Assembly (NCBI GenBank): GCA_963738325.1
Contig: CAVTWD010000011.1
Coordinates: 124,001 to 188,000 of the forward strand
Direction: 5' to 3'
DNA length: 64,000 nucleotides
Source of the DNA: CAVTWD01 sp963738325
GTDB taxonomy: Bacteria; Actinomycetota; Acidimicrobiia; Acidimicrobiales; Ilumatobacteraceae
Shown here: piece after piece, positions 43,941 through 52,112 of the stretch
Layout: each line of letters starts with the position of its first letter
Position numbering within the stretch: the stretch's first letter is position 1
Position numbers and translations under genes: made by a program
Notes under the pieces: model-generated
What the model saw: the letters and a program-made list of their open reading frames with translations, nothing else
What the model was told of the DNA's origin: nothing
The model's database searches: none

Positions 43941-44183
43941 AAGCCCAATCGCCCGGCTCCACCGAGCCTCCGGTGGGCTACCCCGGGCGCTCAACAACGC
44001 CGCCACCGCTGCCATCATCGCCGCCGCTGGCGACAACAAAGACCTCATCGACGACGCCTGCGCAAGAAAGCCGTCGCCGAGCTCACTCGCGACTGACAGC
44101 CAGCCACCCGTGCTCACCGACCAATGCCGGACCGTGAGCACGCAACGCTGCCGGGCAGTGTGCAAACAGCGTGGCCGGCAACA
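43941..44183 (+). other. Gene debris between two IS3 left ends
   Basis: The plus strand reads ALNNAATAAIIAAAGDNKDL then LRKKAVAELTRD with a shift, ending at a TGA near 44095. It looks like a C-terminal fragment of an unrecognised protein. The following 80 bp lead into the partial OrfA. Confidence 0.25.
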
Positions 44184-44330
44184 CCGGTCCCGATCCACCC
44201 AGTTGCCCAGGGTCCCCGGATTGATCCCGAGGTCCCTCGCAACCTGAGCGATCGGCTTGCCGGTCTCGCGCACGATCCGGACGGCCCCCTCACGGAACTC
44301 GGGGTCGTACTTCCTTCGTGTCTCTGGCAT
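44184..44330 (-). pseudogene. N-terminal fragment of a second IS3 OrfA of the same type
   Basis: ATG 44330 (after GAGGAGTGGTG) reads MPETRRKYDPEFREGAVRIV, RETGKPIAQVARDLGINPGT and LGNWVDRDR, nearly identical to the OrfA at 43901, then breaks into unrelated sequence. With its preserved left end it shows a second, mostly deleted copy in direct orientation 429 bp from the first. Confidence 0.88.
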
Positions 44331-44431
44331 CACCACTCCTCATAGGCGACGCCTCCACACTTCGGGGGGATGCCCGGGTGAGGTAAGGGCGCCTGGCTGC
44401 CTTGGCGGGCTGCGCAACCCTCGCCCTCGCC

Positions 44432-44600
44432 GCCATCGACGGCAACCTCACCGTCACCTGGTTCAGCGTCGAGCAGCTCGGCGGGCTCGTCGCCCGTCAC
44501 CGCATCGACAACACCATCACCAAAGCGTTGCGCTCCGCGCTGCGCTGCGCCGCGTCATCGTCGACGACATCGGGCTTTGCCGATCACCATCGACGCCGCG
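44432..44600 (+). pseudogene. IstB-like (IS21 helper ATPase) fragment
   Basis: Reads TVTWFSVEQLGGLVARHRID, NTITKALRSALR, then with shifts RVIVDDIG and LPITIDAA. This matches the segment of IstB ATPases between the Walker A and the VVDDIGLLP Walker B region. After it a frame with a hydrophobic stretch (ACAFVALLAVVVAARALIRS) runs to a stop near 44729 and may be the tail of a membrane protein. Both are relics. Confidence 0.4.
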
Positions 44601-44850
44601 GCGACCCTTGCCGTGCCTGGCGCTACCTCGCCGGCCTGTGCGTTTGTCGCTCTGCTCGCCGTTGTCGTCGCGGCGCGGGCGCTCATCAGGAGCCGAGCCG
44701 CGCCCGGTGAAGTCTTGCAGCAACCCTGAAGCCGGGGGTCGTCCGCCCAGAAGGCTTGGCGGTGCCTTGGGCCGGCCTTTACCGGTCGATGGTCCGCCCT
44801 TGGCTCGCGCGGGCATACCTTGCCGCGCGAGCTCAAGGGGGTCTCCGACC

Positions 44851-45327
44851 ATGAGGGTGACGAGCAAGGTTGTCGTGTCGAGCTTGGCGATCGTGGGCGC
44901 GGCCGGTCTGGGCGGAGTCGCGGCAGCCGCGACGCGAACCTCGACGATCTCCGTCCGCCCGGCGTCGACGAGCACAATCATCCGACGCGTCATGCCGACA
45001 TCCGCGATCACGACTCGGGGTATGGATACTCCCGCGCCCACAGCCATCCGTCGACAGCCAGTCTCGCCGCCGACCCCCGCGACGTCCCAGACGCACGAGG
45101 AGTCATCCGCCGGGCTCGGATCGGACGATCACCAGGACGCCGCCGAACCGACTACGGGGTTCGACGCCGATGAAGGGAGGCACTCGAACAACGGCGGCGC
45201 CCAGAGTGGACACCAAGACCCGCCAGGTGACGTCCAGCACGAGGACCAGTCAAACGACGGCGGCGCCGAGAGTGGACACCAAGACCCGCCAAGTGACCTC
45301 CAGCACGAGGTCCAAGGCGAGGAGTAA
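44851..45327 (+). CDS. Small secreted protein with C-terminal 22-residue repeats
   Basis: ATG 44851 is preceded by CAAGGGGGTCTCC. The 158 residues start with a clear Sec signal peptide (MRVTSKVVVSSLAIVGAAGL then GGVAAAA), followed by a Ser/Thr/Pro-rich linker and an acidic, Asn/Gln/Asp-rich tail containing two tandem 22-residue units with the core SGHQDPP. No known domain. Low complexity and surface-type composition suggest a cell-wall-associated or secreted protein. The reading frame is intact. Confidence 0.55.
   Translation: MRVTSKVVVSSLAIVGAAGLGGVAAAATRTSTISVRPASTSTIIRRVMPTSAITTRGMDTPAPTAIRRQPVSPPTPATSQTHEESSAGLGSDDHQDAAEPTTGFDADEGRHSNNGGAQSGHQDPPGDVQHEDQSNDGGAESGHQDPPSDLQHEVQGEE
45184..45315 (+). 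repeat. Two 66-bp tandem repeats inside the secreted protein gene
   Basis: Units 45184-45249 and 45250-45315 share GAGTGGACACCAAGACCCGC and differ at about eight positions, mostly keeping codon sense. In-frame duplication. Confidence 0.9.
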
Positions 45328-45452
45328 GCAACCGTCCCAGCCAAAACGACGCTCAGGCTCCCGGGCACTTCATACCCATCAGCGCCGCCAAGGGCGTCAC
45401 GGTGAAATCTCGTCCTCATCTTGGTTAGACCGAGGTTTCCTCTCCTGTTCCT

Positions 45453-45860
45453 ATGTTTCGATTGCCGTGGTGTCACGGCGCAGGCGCGGCCACCAAGAAC
45501 CCCGGCGAGGCGTCCCCGTTGGTATCGGGGCAGGAGGACGAGGGCTGCCCCGGCGCTCTAAATCCACTGGGTCGCGTGCGAACGTCTCGTTGGGAATGGC
45601 TCCTCGATGCAGCCCTCATGGTTGTGGTCGCGATCGCCACGTCGTACGCGATCTACGGGTTCATCCGCATTGTCGCCTATCACGACGTCGCCGCGTGGGT
45701 CATGATCCTGTTCGGCACTGTCGGCGCGGTGAGCGGGCTCGGGGCGCTACGCGACTCGATTCCGCGCCTCGACGCCTGGCTCGCGCGCTGGGGGACCCGG
45801 GTGGCCTTGCTCGCTGCCATCTTGGGCATAGCAGCACTCGTGGGGACGGTTTCGCGCTGA
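45453..45860 (+). CDS. Small membrane protein, three predicted helices
   Basis: Up to 135 residues. Hydrophobic segments: LLDAALMVVVAIATSYAIYG, AAWVMILFGTVGAVSGLGAL and RVALLAAILGIAALVGTV. The ATG at 45453 gives a long polar leader; a GTG at 45579 just before RTSRWEWLLDA is an alternative start. No family is recognised. Flanked by relics on both sides. Confidence 0.5.
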   Translation: MFRLPWCHGAGAATKNPGEASPLVSGQEDEGCPGALNPLGRVRTSRWEWLLDAALMVVVAIATSYAIYGFIRIVAYHDVAAWVMILFGTVGAVSGLGALRDSIPRLDAWLARWGTRVALLAAILGIAALVGTVSR

Positions 45861-45934
45861 CGCCCACGTCCGCGGAACCGTCACACCCCCCGAGTACGAT
45901 CAACCCAACGAGGTGGCCGCATAGCCATCACCGG

Positions 45935-46120
45935 GCCGCCACGAAGTTCCACGCTCAGCGGGACATCCTCCATGTCCCGGGCGAGGTGCAGCAGTTTTTC
46001 GATGGTGGTCTCCAGCCGGTCGACCTCGGCGAGAGCCTCCTTCAGCACCATGTTCAGGTCGCTGCGACAGGCGGGGAGCTCGGTCTCGAGGAGGAGCCGA
46101 AGTCCCGTGAGGGGCGTCCG
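45935..46120 (-). pseudogene. Histidine-kinase dimerisation-domain fragment
   Basis: Reads RTPLTGLRLLLETELPACRS, DLNMVLKEALAEVDRLETTI and EKLLHLARDMEDVPLSVELR. It corresponds to the HisKA helices just after the phosphorylated His, and closely parallels LRTPLTGLRLILEGELASPR of the intact kinase at 49288-50637. The His itself and everything else are missing. Confidence 0.7.
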
Positions 46121-46269
46121 CACCGGGCGAGCCGATGGATCATCCAATCCAACGCTCGACCCTCTGTCGTCGTCCCGCGGCCCTGGGCGCTGGGCGGGCC
46201 GGGACCGGTGCGACTCGTCTTGCGCTGGTTGGGTCTGCCGCGTCTTTGGTTGACGGTGGTTGTGCCTCA

Positions 46270-46800
46270 TCATGCCGCGTCGGCGTCGTTGCCGGGTTGT
46301 GGGGTGAAGGCGAGCTCGAACTCGACAGGGGTGAGCTTGCCGAGGGCGCGCTGGCGACGGCGGCGGTTATAGGTGTGCTGGTTCCAGACGATGACCTGGT
46401 AGCCGGGTTCGTTGCGGGTGGGCCACCGCCGGCGGTGAAGCGGTTGTTCTGCAGGAGCGAGAACAACGACTCCGTGGCGGTGACGTTGCCGGGCGGTTGG
46501 CGGCCAGCGATCGCCGAGGGCAACGCAGACACCGCCAGGTCGGCGGTCATGCGCTCGCCGATCGAGTGGCCCGCGATCCGGCGGGAGAACAGGTCCTTGA
46601 TGGCGCAGCAGTAGCGCTTGCCTTCCACCGTGGGGCGCTCGGTGATTTCGCTGACCCAGACGACCTCGGGTATCGGTGCGGAGAACTGGCGCTGCACGAG
46701 GTCGTAGTGCACGGTCGGACCGGGCGTCTTGGCGCTGCCCCTGTCCGGCCTTTCTTGGTCGTGGTGGACCAGACCCGCTGGGCTTGGCAGAACCGCCAGA
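46270..46800 (-). pseudogene. IS3-family OrfB relic with internal deletion
   Basis: Minus-strand frames read VHYDLVQRQFSAPIPEVVWV, SEITERPTVEGKRYCCAIKD, FSRRIAGHSIGERMTADLAV and then, in another frame, YQVIVWNQHTYNRRRRQRAL and GKLTPVEFELAFTPQ to a stop at 46270. The part with the second Asp (HSDRG) is deleted. Transposase relic. Confidence 0.7.
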
Positions 46801-47225
46801 CCCGCCGCTGACCCCCTTCGTCCGTCCGCTTCGCCAAGCCCCACTGCAGAGAGGACGTGGCCCGGCCCTACTTGCCCAGGGCCGAACGTGACCGTCGAGG
46901 TCGTGGTGGGAACCGCCCAGGAGAAGGTGGCGCCGGGGTCGGAGATCCGCAGGGTTACGGCCGCGAACGGGGGCGGCTCAGAACACTGACGACCGTCACT
47001 CGTCACCCTGCCCAGTTGAACCACTCTGCTCCGACTTGGAGGTGGTGCATGGGAGGCTCCGTCTCTATGAGACCAAGCTCCACCGCCAAATCTGGGGATG
47101 CCGAGGTCCCATGGCCGACGCGGGTCATGTTGGCACGCCGCTGACGGTCGGGGCCGGTTGCGACCACAACGCCCACGAGGGCGCGGGGCCACAACGGCTG
47201 GTGAAACCGAAGGCTAGAGGCAGGC
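46801..47225. other. No intact gene
   Basis: A plus-strand tail ending VTVEVVVGTAQEKVAPGSEI at 46989 and a short minus-strand frame (MTRVGHGTSASPDLAVELGL, 47131 to 47003) are the only protein-like pieces; I recognise neither. Probably decayed DNA at the border of the conserved operon region. Confidence 0.35.
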
Positions 47226-48461
47226 TCACCGGTCGTTGCCGGTGTGACCGAGGGAGTACCTCCCCGGCTGCGGGAACACGCACAGGCCGTGTGGTCCGGG
47301 GGGGACGGCGATTCGGGCGATGAGGCTGCCGGTCGCTGTGTCGAAGGCGTAGACCTCGGCGTCGAAGCGGCCGGAGAGCCACAGGGTCTTGCCGTCGGCC
47401 GAGACGCCTCCCATGTCGGGCGAGCCGCCGTGTGGAATGGACCAGGTGGCGATGACCCGCGCCTTCGCTGGGTCGACGACCGAGACCGAGCCTTCGCCAT
47501 CTCGCGATGGCCGGTTGTCGTCGCCCATGGTGCGGCCGCGGTTCGAGATGTAGAAGAGGGTGCCGTCCCGACTCGGGTAGATGCCGTGGGCCCCCACACC
47601 AGTGTGGATGAGGCGGTCCACCGCGAGCGACGCGGCGTCGATGACCAAAACCCCGTCGTGGGCCATGTCGGCCACGTAGAACTGCTGGCCGTCCGGAGTC
47701 AGGCGAATGTCTTGGGGCATGGCGCCCTCGGGCAGCGTGATGACGTCGACGATCGCTCTGCTGGCGGAGTCGACCTTGATGAGCTGGCCGGAGAACTCGC
47801 AGGTGACCAGGTACCAGCGTTCGTCGGCCGACCAGTCGGCGTGGTTGACGCCCCGGCAGGGAGCCTTGACCGACTGCTGGAGCGTCCATGTGGTCGGGTC
47901 GTAGTAGTCGATGAGGTCGAGGCGCTCGGCCATCACGACGGCGCTGTGCCCGTCGGGGGTGAAGTAGAGGTTGTAGGGCGCGGCGATGGGGATGGGTCGT
48001 CCTGGTCGCCCGTTGGTTGGATCGATCGGAACGAGGCGGTTGGCGCCGCTTGCTGTCGCGTAGAGCACGTGGAGGTCGTGGGCGGGTACGACGTGCTGGG
48101 CGAGCTTGCCGACGTGGAAGGTGTCGACGACCTTGAACGTGGCTTGGTCGATGACCGTGACGGTGCCGGTGTCGTTGCTGGGCACGTACACGTAGGCGGG
48201 GTCGGCGGCGACGTCAGGACGTACCATCCCGGCTTGGGTGTGGGCGTAGACGTTGGTCGAATCGGCGACCGGTGGCACGGTCGGTGGGCTGGTGGGGGCG
48301 GCGGTGAACTTCGTCGCAGCCGTCGTCCGGGGAGCCGTGGCCCTTGATGGGAGCGGTGGAGCGGTGCGCCCCCCCAAGCATCCCGCGGCGGCGAGCGTAA
48401 CCCCTGCGGCCAGGCCGGCGACCAGACCAGTTCTGCCAACGTCGGGCCGTGCCCGCATCAT
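47226..48461 (-). CDS. YncE-like beta-propeller lipoprotein
   Basis: A 411-residue exported protein. MMRARPDVGRTGLVAGLAAG ends in the lipobox LAAAGC, so it is probably membrane-anchored outside the cell. After a Thr/Pro linker come repeated propeller blades such as YVYVPSNDTGTVTVIDQATF, FYVADMAHDGVLVIDAASLA and LWLSGRFDAEVYAFDTATGS, each strand motif ending V-D. YncE-type seven-bladed propellers bind ligands or proteins; no catalytic residues are seen. The start overlaps the deacetylase stop (ATGA), making it the last gene of the regulator operon. Confidence 0.85.
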   Translation of the reverse strand: MMRARPDVGRTGLVAGLAAGVTLAAAGCLGGRTAPPLPSRATAPRTTAATKFTAAPTSPPTVPPVADSTNVYAHTQAGMVRPDVAADPAYVYVPSNDTGTVTVIDQATFKVVDTFHVGKLAQHVVPAHDLHVLYATASGANRLVPIDPTNGRPGRPIPIAAPYNLYFTPDGHSAVVMAERLDLIDYYDPTTWTLQQSVKAPCRGVNHADWSADERWYLVTCEFSGQLIKVDSASRAIVDVITLPEGAMPQDIRLTPDGQQFYVADMAHDGVLVIDAASLAVDRLIHTGVGAHGIYPSRDGTLFYISNRGRTMGDDNRPSRDGEGSVSVVDPAKARVIATWSIPHGGSPDMGGVSADGKTLWLSGRFDAEVYAFDTATGSLIARIAVPPGPHGLCVFPQPGRYSLGHTGNDR

Positions 48462-49228
48462 GACAACAGCTCGGCCACCGTCACGGGACGGAGTGCCCCG
48501 CGGGCGAGGTCGTCGAGGATGCCCGGGAGGGCCTCGATGGTGCCTTGGTGGCCGAAGTGCAAGCTGACGATGGCGCCGCTGGCGGCGCCACGGGCGACGT
48601 TGCGGCGCACCGCGGCGGCGCCGGGGTCCTGGAAGTCGAGCGAGTCCACGCTGTAGCCGACACTGGTCGGGTAGCCGGCCCGGCCGGCTTCGGCGAGGAT
48701 GACCGGAGTCGGAACCGCGATCCCCGACGGCCGGAACCAGCGGCTGATGGTGCCCGTTTCGCGGCGCAGCACGTCGGCGGCCCGCCTGATCTCCCCTGCG
48801 GTCTGGGTGGGGTTGAGCCTTCCCATCGCCTGGTGGCTGTAGGTGTGGTTGCCGAGCTGGTGACCGTCGGAGGTCAGCCGGGCCGCTATCGCCGGATTGG
48901 CCTCGAGCCACTTCCCGACCACGAACACCGTTGTGTGCACTCCGTGGTCGCGGAGCAAGTCGAGAAGGCGACTGGCGAGTGCGAGGTCGCCCGAGGCGTG
49001 GAACGTGAGCGCGACCGCCTGTGAATCTGGGGGCCCGGCAGCGACGTATCTCGCGGGCGCGCCAGGGGAAGGACCAGAGCCCCGATGCGAGGCCCCCGCG
49101 ACCGTGCTCGGCGATGGTTCAGTGGGTAGCGGCGCAGGGGGCGCGGGCGTCTCGTGGCGTGCTTTCGTGCAGGAGACCAGGGCGGCTCCGGCGATGGCGA
49201 GGAAGCCTCGACGGTCGATGCGCGGCAT
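48458..49228 (-). CDS. Exported polysaccharide deacetylase-like protein with altered motif 1
   Basis: A 256-residue NodB-fold protein. MPRIDRRGFLAIAGAALVSC has a twin-Arg-type signal plus lipobox. The metal site motif is HQLGNHTYSHQAMG (HxxxH) and RWFRPSGIAVP is motif 3, but motif 1 reads VALTFHASGDLALAS where active enzymes have TFDDG. The catalytic-base Asp and metal Asp are therefore changed, though a nearby Asp remains. I recall related actinobacterial sequences with TFHG or TFHA, so this may be a natural subfamily. It lies 59 bp after the kinase gene and probably modifies or binds cell-wall glycans. Confidence 0.85.
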   Translation of the reverse strand: MPRIDRRGFLAIAGAALVSCTKARHETPAPPAPLPTEPSPSTVAGASHRGSGPSPGAPARYVAAGPPDSQAVALTFHASGDLALASRLLDLLRDHGVHTTVFVVGKWLEANPAIAARLTSDGHQLGNHTYSHQAMGRLNPTQTAGEIRRAADVLRRETGTISRWFRPSGIAVPTPVILAEAGRAGYPTSVGYSVDSLDFQDPGAAAVRRNVARGAASGAIVSLHFGHQGTIEALPGILDDLARGALRPVTVAELLS

Positions 49229-49287
49229 TGCGGCTCACGGTAGGAGGCGAGAGGTTCGCCCGGGGGTCATCGAAGGTTACGCAGCGG

Positions 49288-50637
49288 TTAGATCGCTGCC
49301 GATGCCGCTGTTGGGGTCGCGGCGACCTGTTCATCGAGGATGGGAGATGAGTCTCCGCGCAAGGGCAGCACGAGCTCGAACGCGGAGCAGCGCCCGACGG
49401 GCGCCCACACAAGGCGGCCCCCCTCAGCTTCGGCCAGCCGGCGGGCGAGGGCGAGGCCGATGCCGTGCCCTTGCGCATCGGGCGCGCGGCGCTCGAAGAG
49501 TCGCTCATCGCTGCCGTCGGCTGTCGTGCCCTCGTCGCTCACGCTGATTGCCACCCCGCTGTCGACGGCGTGGGCTTCAAGCGTGACCGAGCCCTCGCCG
49601 TGGCGGAGCGCGTTGTCGAGCAGCACCTCGAGCACCTGGGTGACAGCCGACCGTGAGGCTCGAACAGACGGCAACGGCTGCGCGATGGTTGCGCGCAGGC
49701 GACGGCCGGCGGCGGCGAGCGGGCCCCGCCATCGAGCCTCGAGCTCGTCGAAGAGCGGAGCCACCTGGAGCGGGCCCCGGTCGTGTGGAGTGTCGCGAGC
49801 CAGCGTCAAGAGCTGGTCGATGGTCTTCTCCAGGCGATCCACCTCGCTCACCGCCTCGCTGAGCGCGAGGTCGCGATCGGGGCGAGGTGAGGCCAGCTCG
49901 CCCTCGAGGATGAGCCTGAGGCCGGTGAGCGGCGTCCGGAGTTGATGGGAGGCGTCGGCGCTGAAAGCCCGCTCGCGGGCGACAAGGGAATCGAGACGCC
50001 GAGCAGTGATGGCCAGCGCTTCGTTCACGTCGTCGAGTTCTCGGATGCCCGACGCAGAGGGTGTGATCGTAAAGTCACCGTCCCCCAACCGCTGGGCCGC
50101 TTGGCGTACGGCCTCGATGGGCCGGTACAGGCGCCGGGCCTGCCGGCGAGCGAGCACAGTGGCCACCGCGATCGCCGCTACTGCTAGTCCCGCCATCGCG
50201 GCCCACGCCTTCCACACTCGGTGGTCGACGACCGAGAGAGGCTGCTCGGCCCGCATCACGGCGACCACCTGCTCGTTGGTGAGCACCGGCACCGCGACCA
50301 CGAGCCGACCGCCAGCCTCGATGTCCTGGATGCGGTTGTTCATCGCCTGCTGCACCGGCGAGTCGCCCTCTACCGGGCCGTCACCGTCGACCTTCCGTCC
50401 CGTTGGGTCGTACAGACCCAACCGTGTCGAAGCCGAAGCGACAGGCAGCTCGATCGGGTCCCCTTGGGCGGAGACATCGGCGGGGACCTGGCGGGCGGCG
50501 GTGGTGGCCTCGCGCTCGAGCTGGAGGGTGGCGTCTGCGAGGTACTGGTCGCGGACAACGAGAGCGAGGGGAACGCCGAAAAGAATCACCGCGAGCATGG
50601 TGACGGCGACAATGGCGGTGAGGATCCGGCGCCTCAT
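49288..50637 (-). CDS. Sensor histidine kinase (two-component)
   Basis: A 449-residue membrane kinase. TM1 (LTAIVAVTMLAVILFGVPLA), an extracytoplasmic sensor of ~125 residues, TM2 (WAAMAGLAVAAIAVATVLA), HAMP, then HisKA with the phospho-acceptor in FSADASHQLRTPLTGLRLIL, N box VLEVLLDNALRHG, and G boxes ISVSDEGTTADGSDERLFER and QGHGIGLALARRLAEAEGGR. The start ATG 50637 overlaps the regulator stop (ATGA). It presumably senses envelope damage or a cationic compound; the sensor domain has no recognised fold. Intact. Confidence 0.95.
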   Translation of the reverse strand: MRRRILTAIVAVTMLAVILFGVPLALVVRDQYLADATLQLEREATTAARQVPADVSAQGDPIELPVASASTRLGLYDPTGRKVDGDGPVEGDSPVQQAMNNRIQDIEAGGRLVVAVPVLTNEQVVAVMRAEQPLSVVDHRVWKAWAAMAGLAVAAIAVATVLARRQARRLYRPIEAVRQAAQRLGDGDFTITPSASGIRELDDVNEALAITARRLDSLVARERAFSADASHQLRTPLTGLRLILEGELASPRPDRDLALSEAVSEVDRLEKTIDQLLTLARDTPHDRGPLQVAPLFDELEARWRGPLAAAGRRLRATIAQPLPSVRASRSAVTQVLEVLLDNALRHGEGSVTLEAHAVDSGVAISVSDEGTTADGSDERLFERRAPDAQGHGIGLALARRLAEAEGGRLVWAPVGRCSAFELVLPLRGDSSPILDEQVAATPTAASAAI

Positions 50638-51314
50638 GGCGCGTCGAAGCGGTAGCCGACACTCCGCAGCGTCGTGATGCAGCTCGGTTGGCCAGGCTGC
50701 TCGCCGAGCTTGCGTCGCAGCGAGGCGATGTGGACGTCGAGGGTCTTGGTCGACCCGTACCAGTTGGTGTCCCACACATCGCTCATGAGTCGCTCCCGGG
50801 AGACAGCTTTGCCCGCCTCTGACACGAGGAGCGCGAGCAGATCCAACTCCTTGGCCCGCAACGCGAGCTCGTCGCCGTCGAGCCAGGCCCGGCGGGCCGC
50901 GGTGTCGATGCGCAGGCGACCCCCTTCGATGACCCGCGGTTCCTCGGCCGAGGAAGCGCGGCGAAGCTGAACCCGCAGCCGGGCGAGGAGCTCGGCGAGC
51001 CGGAACGGCTTGACGATGTAGTCGAGCGCGCCGGCCTCGAGCCCGACCACGATGTCGATCTCCTCTTGTCGGGCGGTGAGCATGACGATCGGCACGACGC
51101 TGTCGACGGCGCGGATCCGCCGGCACACCTCGAGCCCGTCAAGGTCTGGTAAGCCGAGGTCGAGCACCACGAGGTCGGCGTCGAGGTAGCGCCGCAGGGC
51201 GTCGTGGCCGGTGGCGACGCGTTCGACGTCGTACTGCTCGCACTCGAGGGCGCGACCCAGGGCGACGGCGATGGTGTCATCGTCCTCGACGAGCAGGACA
51301 CGCTCTGCGCTCAC
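50634..51314 (-). CDS. OmpR/PhoB-family response regulator
   Basis: A 226-residue regulator. The receiver has the acidic pocket VLLVEDDDTIA, phospho-acceptor Asp52 in LVVLDLGLPDLDG, Thr80 and Lys102 in DYIVKPFRLAELLAR. The winged helix spans ~130-226 (LALRAKELDLLALLVSEAGK, WYGSTKTLDVHIASLRRKLG, TLRSVGYRFDAP). It is the first gene of the minus-strand operon and lies back to back with the export operon; the ACCGTCG repeats in the 129-bp gap are its probable binding site. Confidence 0.96.
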   Translation of the reverse strand: MSAERVLLVEDDDTIAVALGRALECEQYDVERVATGHDALRRYLDADLVVLDLGLPDLDGLEVCRRIRAVDSVVPIVMLTARQEEIDIVVGLEAGALDYIVKPFRLAELLARLRVQLRRASSAEEPRVIEGGRLRIDTAARRAWLDGDELALRAKELDLLALLVSEAGKAVSRERLMSDVWDTNWYGSTKTLDVHIASLRRKLGEQPGQPSCITTLRSVGYRFDAP

Positions 51315-51443
51315 CGGCGAGAAGCTAACGGCCGCTCCGGGCCGACAGCTGAGCAGGCGATCGTTAACCGTCGCCTTACCGTCGGCGCCTCATCACCGAA
51401 CCCGCCTCCTTCTACCGTCGCTCGGCATGAAGGGAGACGGCCA
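51315..51443. promoter_or_regulatory. Divergent promoter region with OmpR-type direct repeats
   Basis: It serves both the regulator operon (leftward) and the lipoprotein-ABC operon (rightward). ACCGTCG occurs at 51367-51373 and 51378-51384, exactly 11 bp apart, the spacing of OmpR/PhoB half-sites; extended units are TTAACCGTCGCC and TTACCGTCGGCG. A third ACCGTCG is at 51414-51420, 36 bp further and just before the lipoprotein Shine-Dalgarno (51431). Confidence 0.6.
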
Positions 51444-52112
51444 GTGCACGCGTGGATGATCAAGACCATCGCGGGGTCGCTGGGTGCCCTCGGATTCGCG
51501 GTGCTGGCGGGCTGCAGCTCGGGGCGTCACTCGGCGACCGGCCCATCCATCGCCCCGACGACCGCGAACGCGCCTCGCCCAGCCGCAGCCACGACGCCGA
51601 CCACCGCCCGAGCTCCTGCGGTCAACCCGAACGCGCCGGAGGTCAACCCGGCGGGCGACATTCCCGACAACCAAGTGTTCGTGACCTATGCCCCGCCCGC
51701 GGCGCGGTACACGATCCGGGTGCCCGAGGGGTGGGCCCGAACCGAGACCGGCGGCGTGATCACCTTCACCGACAATTTCAACGCGATCGACCTGCAGCAA
51801 CGGCCGACGCCGGCTCCCCCCACCGTCGCCAGTGTGACCGCGGTCGATGTGGCTGCCATCGCCAACGAGGCGGCTGACTACCGGGCGGGGAAGGTGACGG
51901 CGGTGACGAGAAAGGCCGGCCGTGCCGTCCTCGCCACCTATCGGGCCGACAGCCCACCCAATCCGGTGACATCGAAGACCATCCACCGCGACGTCGAGCG
52001 CTACGCCTTCTGGCACAACCGAACCGAGGTGATCGTGACCCTCTCGGGGCCGGTCGGGGCCGACAACGTCGACCCCTGGCGCATCGTCACCGATTCACTC
52101 CGATGGAGGTGA
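51444..52112 (+). CDS. Exported lipoprotein of the ABC export operon
   Basis: A 222-residue protein. GTG 51444 lies 8 nt after AAGGGAGA; the ATG at 51456 is an alternative. KTIAGSLGALGFAVLAGCSS carries a lipobox (VLAGC). A Thr/Ala/Pro linker is followed by a ~150-residue domain (YTIRVPEGWARTETGGVITF and RYAFWHNRTEVIVTLSGPVG) with the look of a small beta-sandwich ligand or adaptor domain; no family assigned. First gene of the operon, likely a substrate-binding or periplasmic partner of the FtsX-type permease. Confidence 0.8.
   Translation: MHAWMIKTIAGSLGALGFAVLAGCSSGRHSATGPSIAPTTANAPRPAAATTPTTARAPAVNPNAPEVNPAGDIPDNQVFVTYAPPAARYTIRVPEGWARTETGGVITFTDNFNAIDLQQRPTPAPPTVASVTAVDVAAIANEAADYRAGKVTAVTRKAGRAVLATYRADSPPNPVTSKTIHRDVERYAFWHNRTEVIVTLSGPVGADNVDPWRIVTDSLRWR

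Noticed and set aside
45184..45315. Possible CRISPR-like repeats
   Set aside because: Only two adjoining 66-bp units with no spacers, in frame within a coding sequence.
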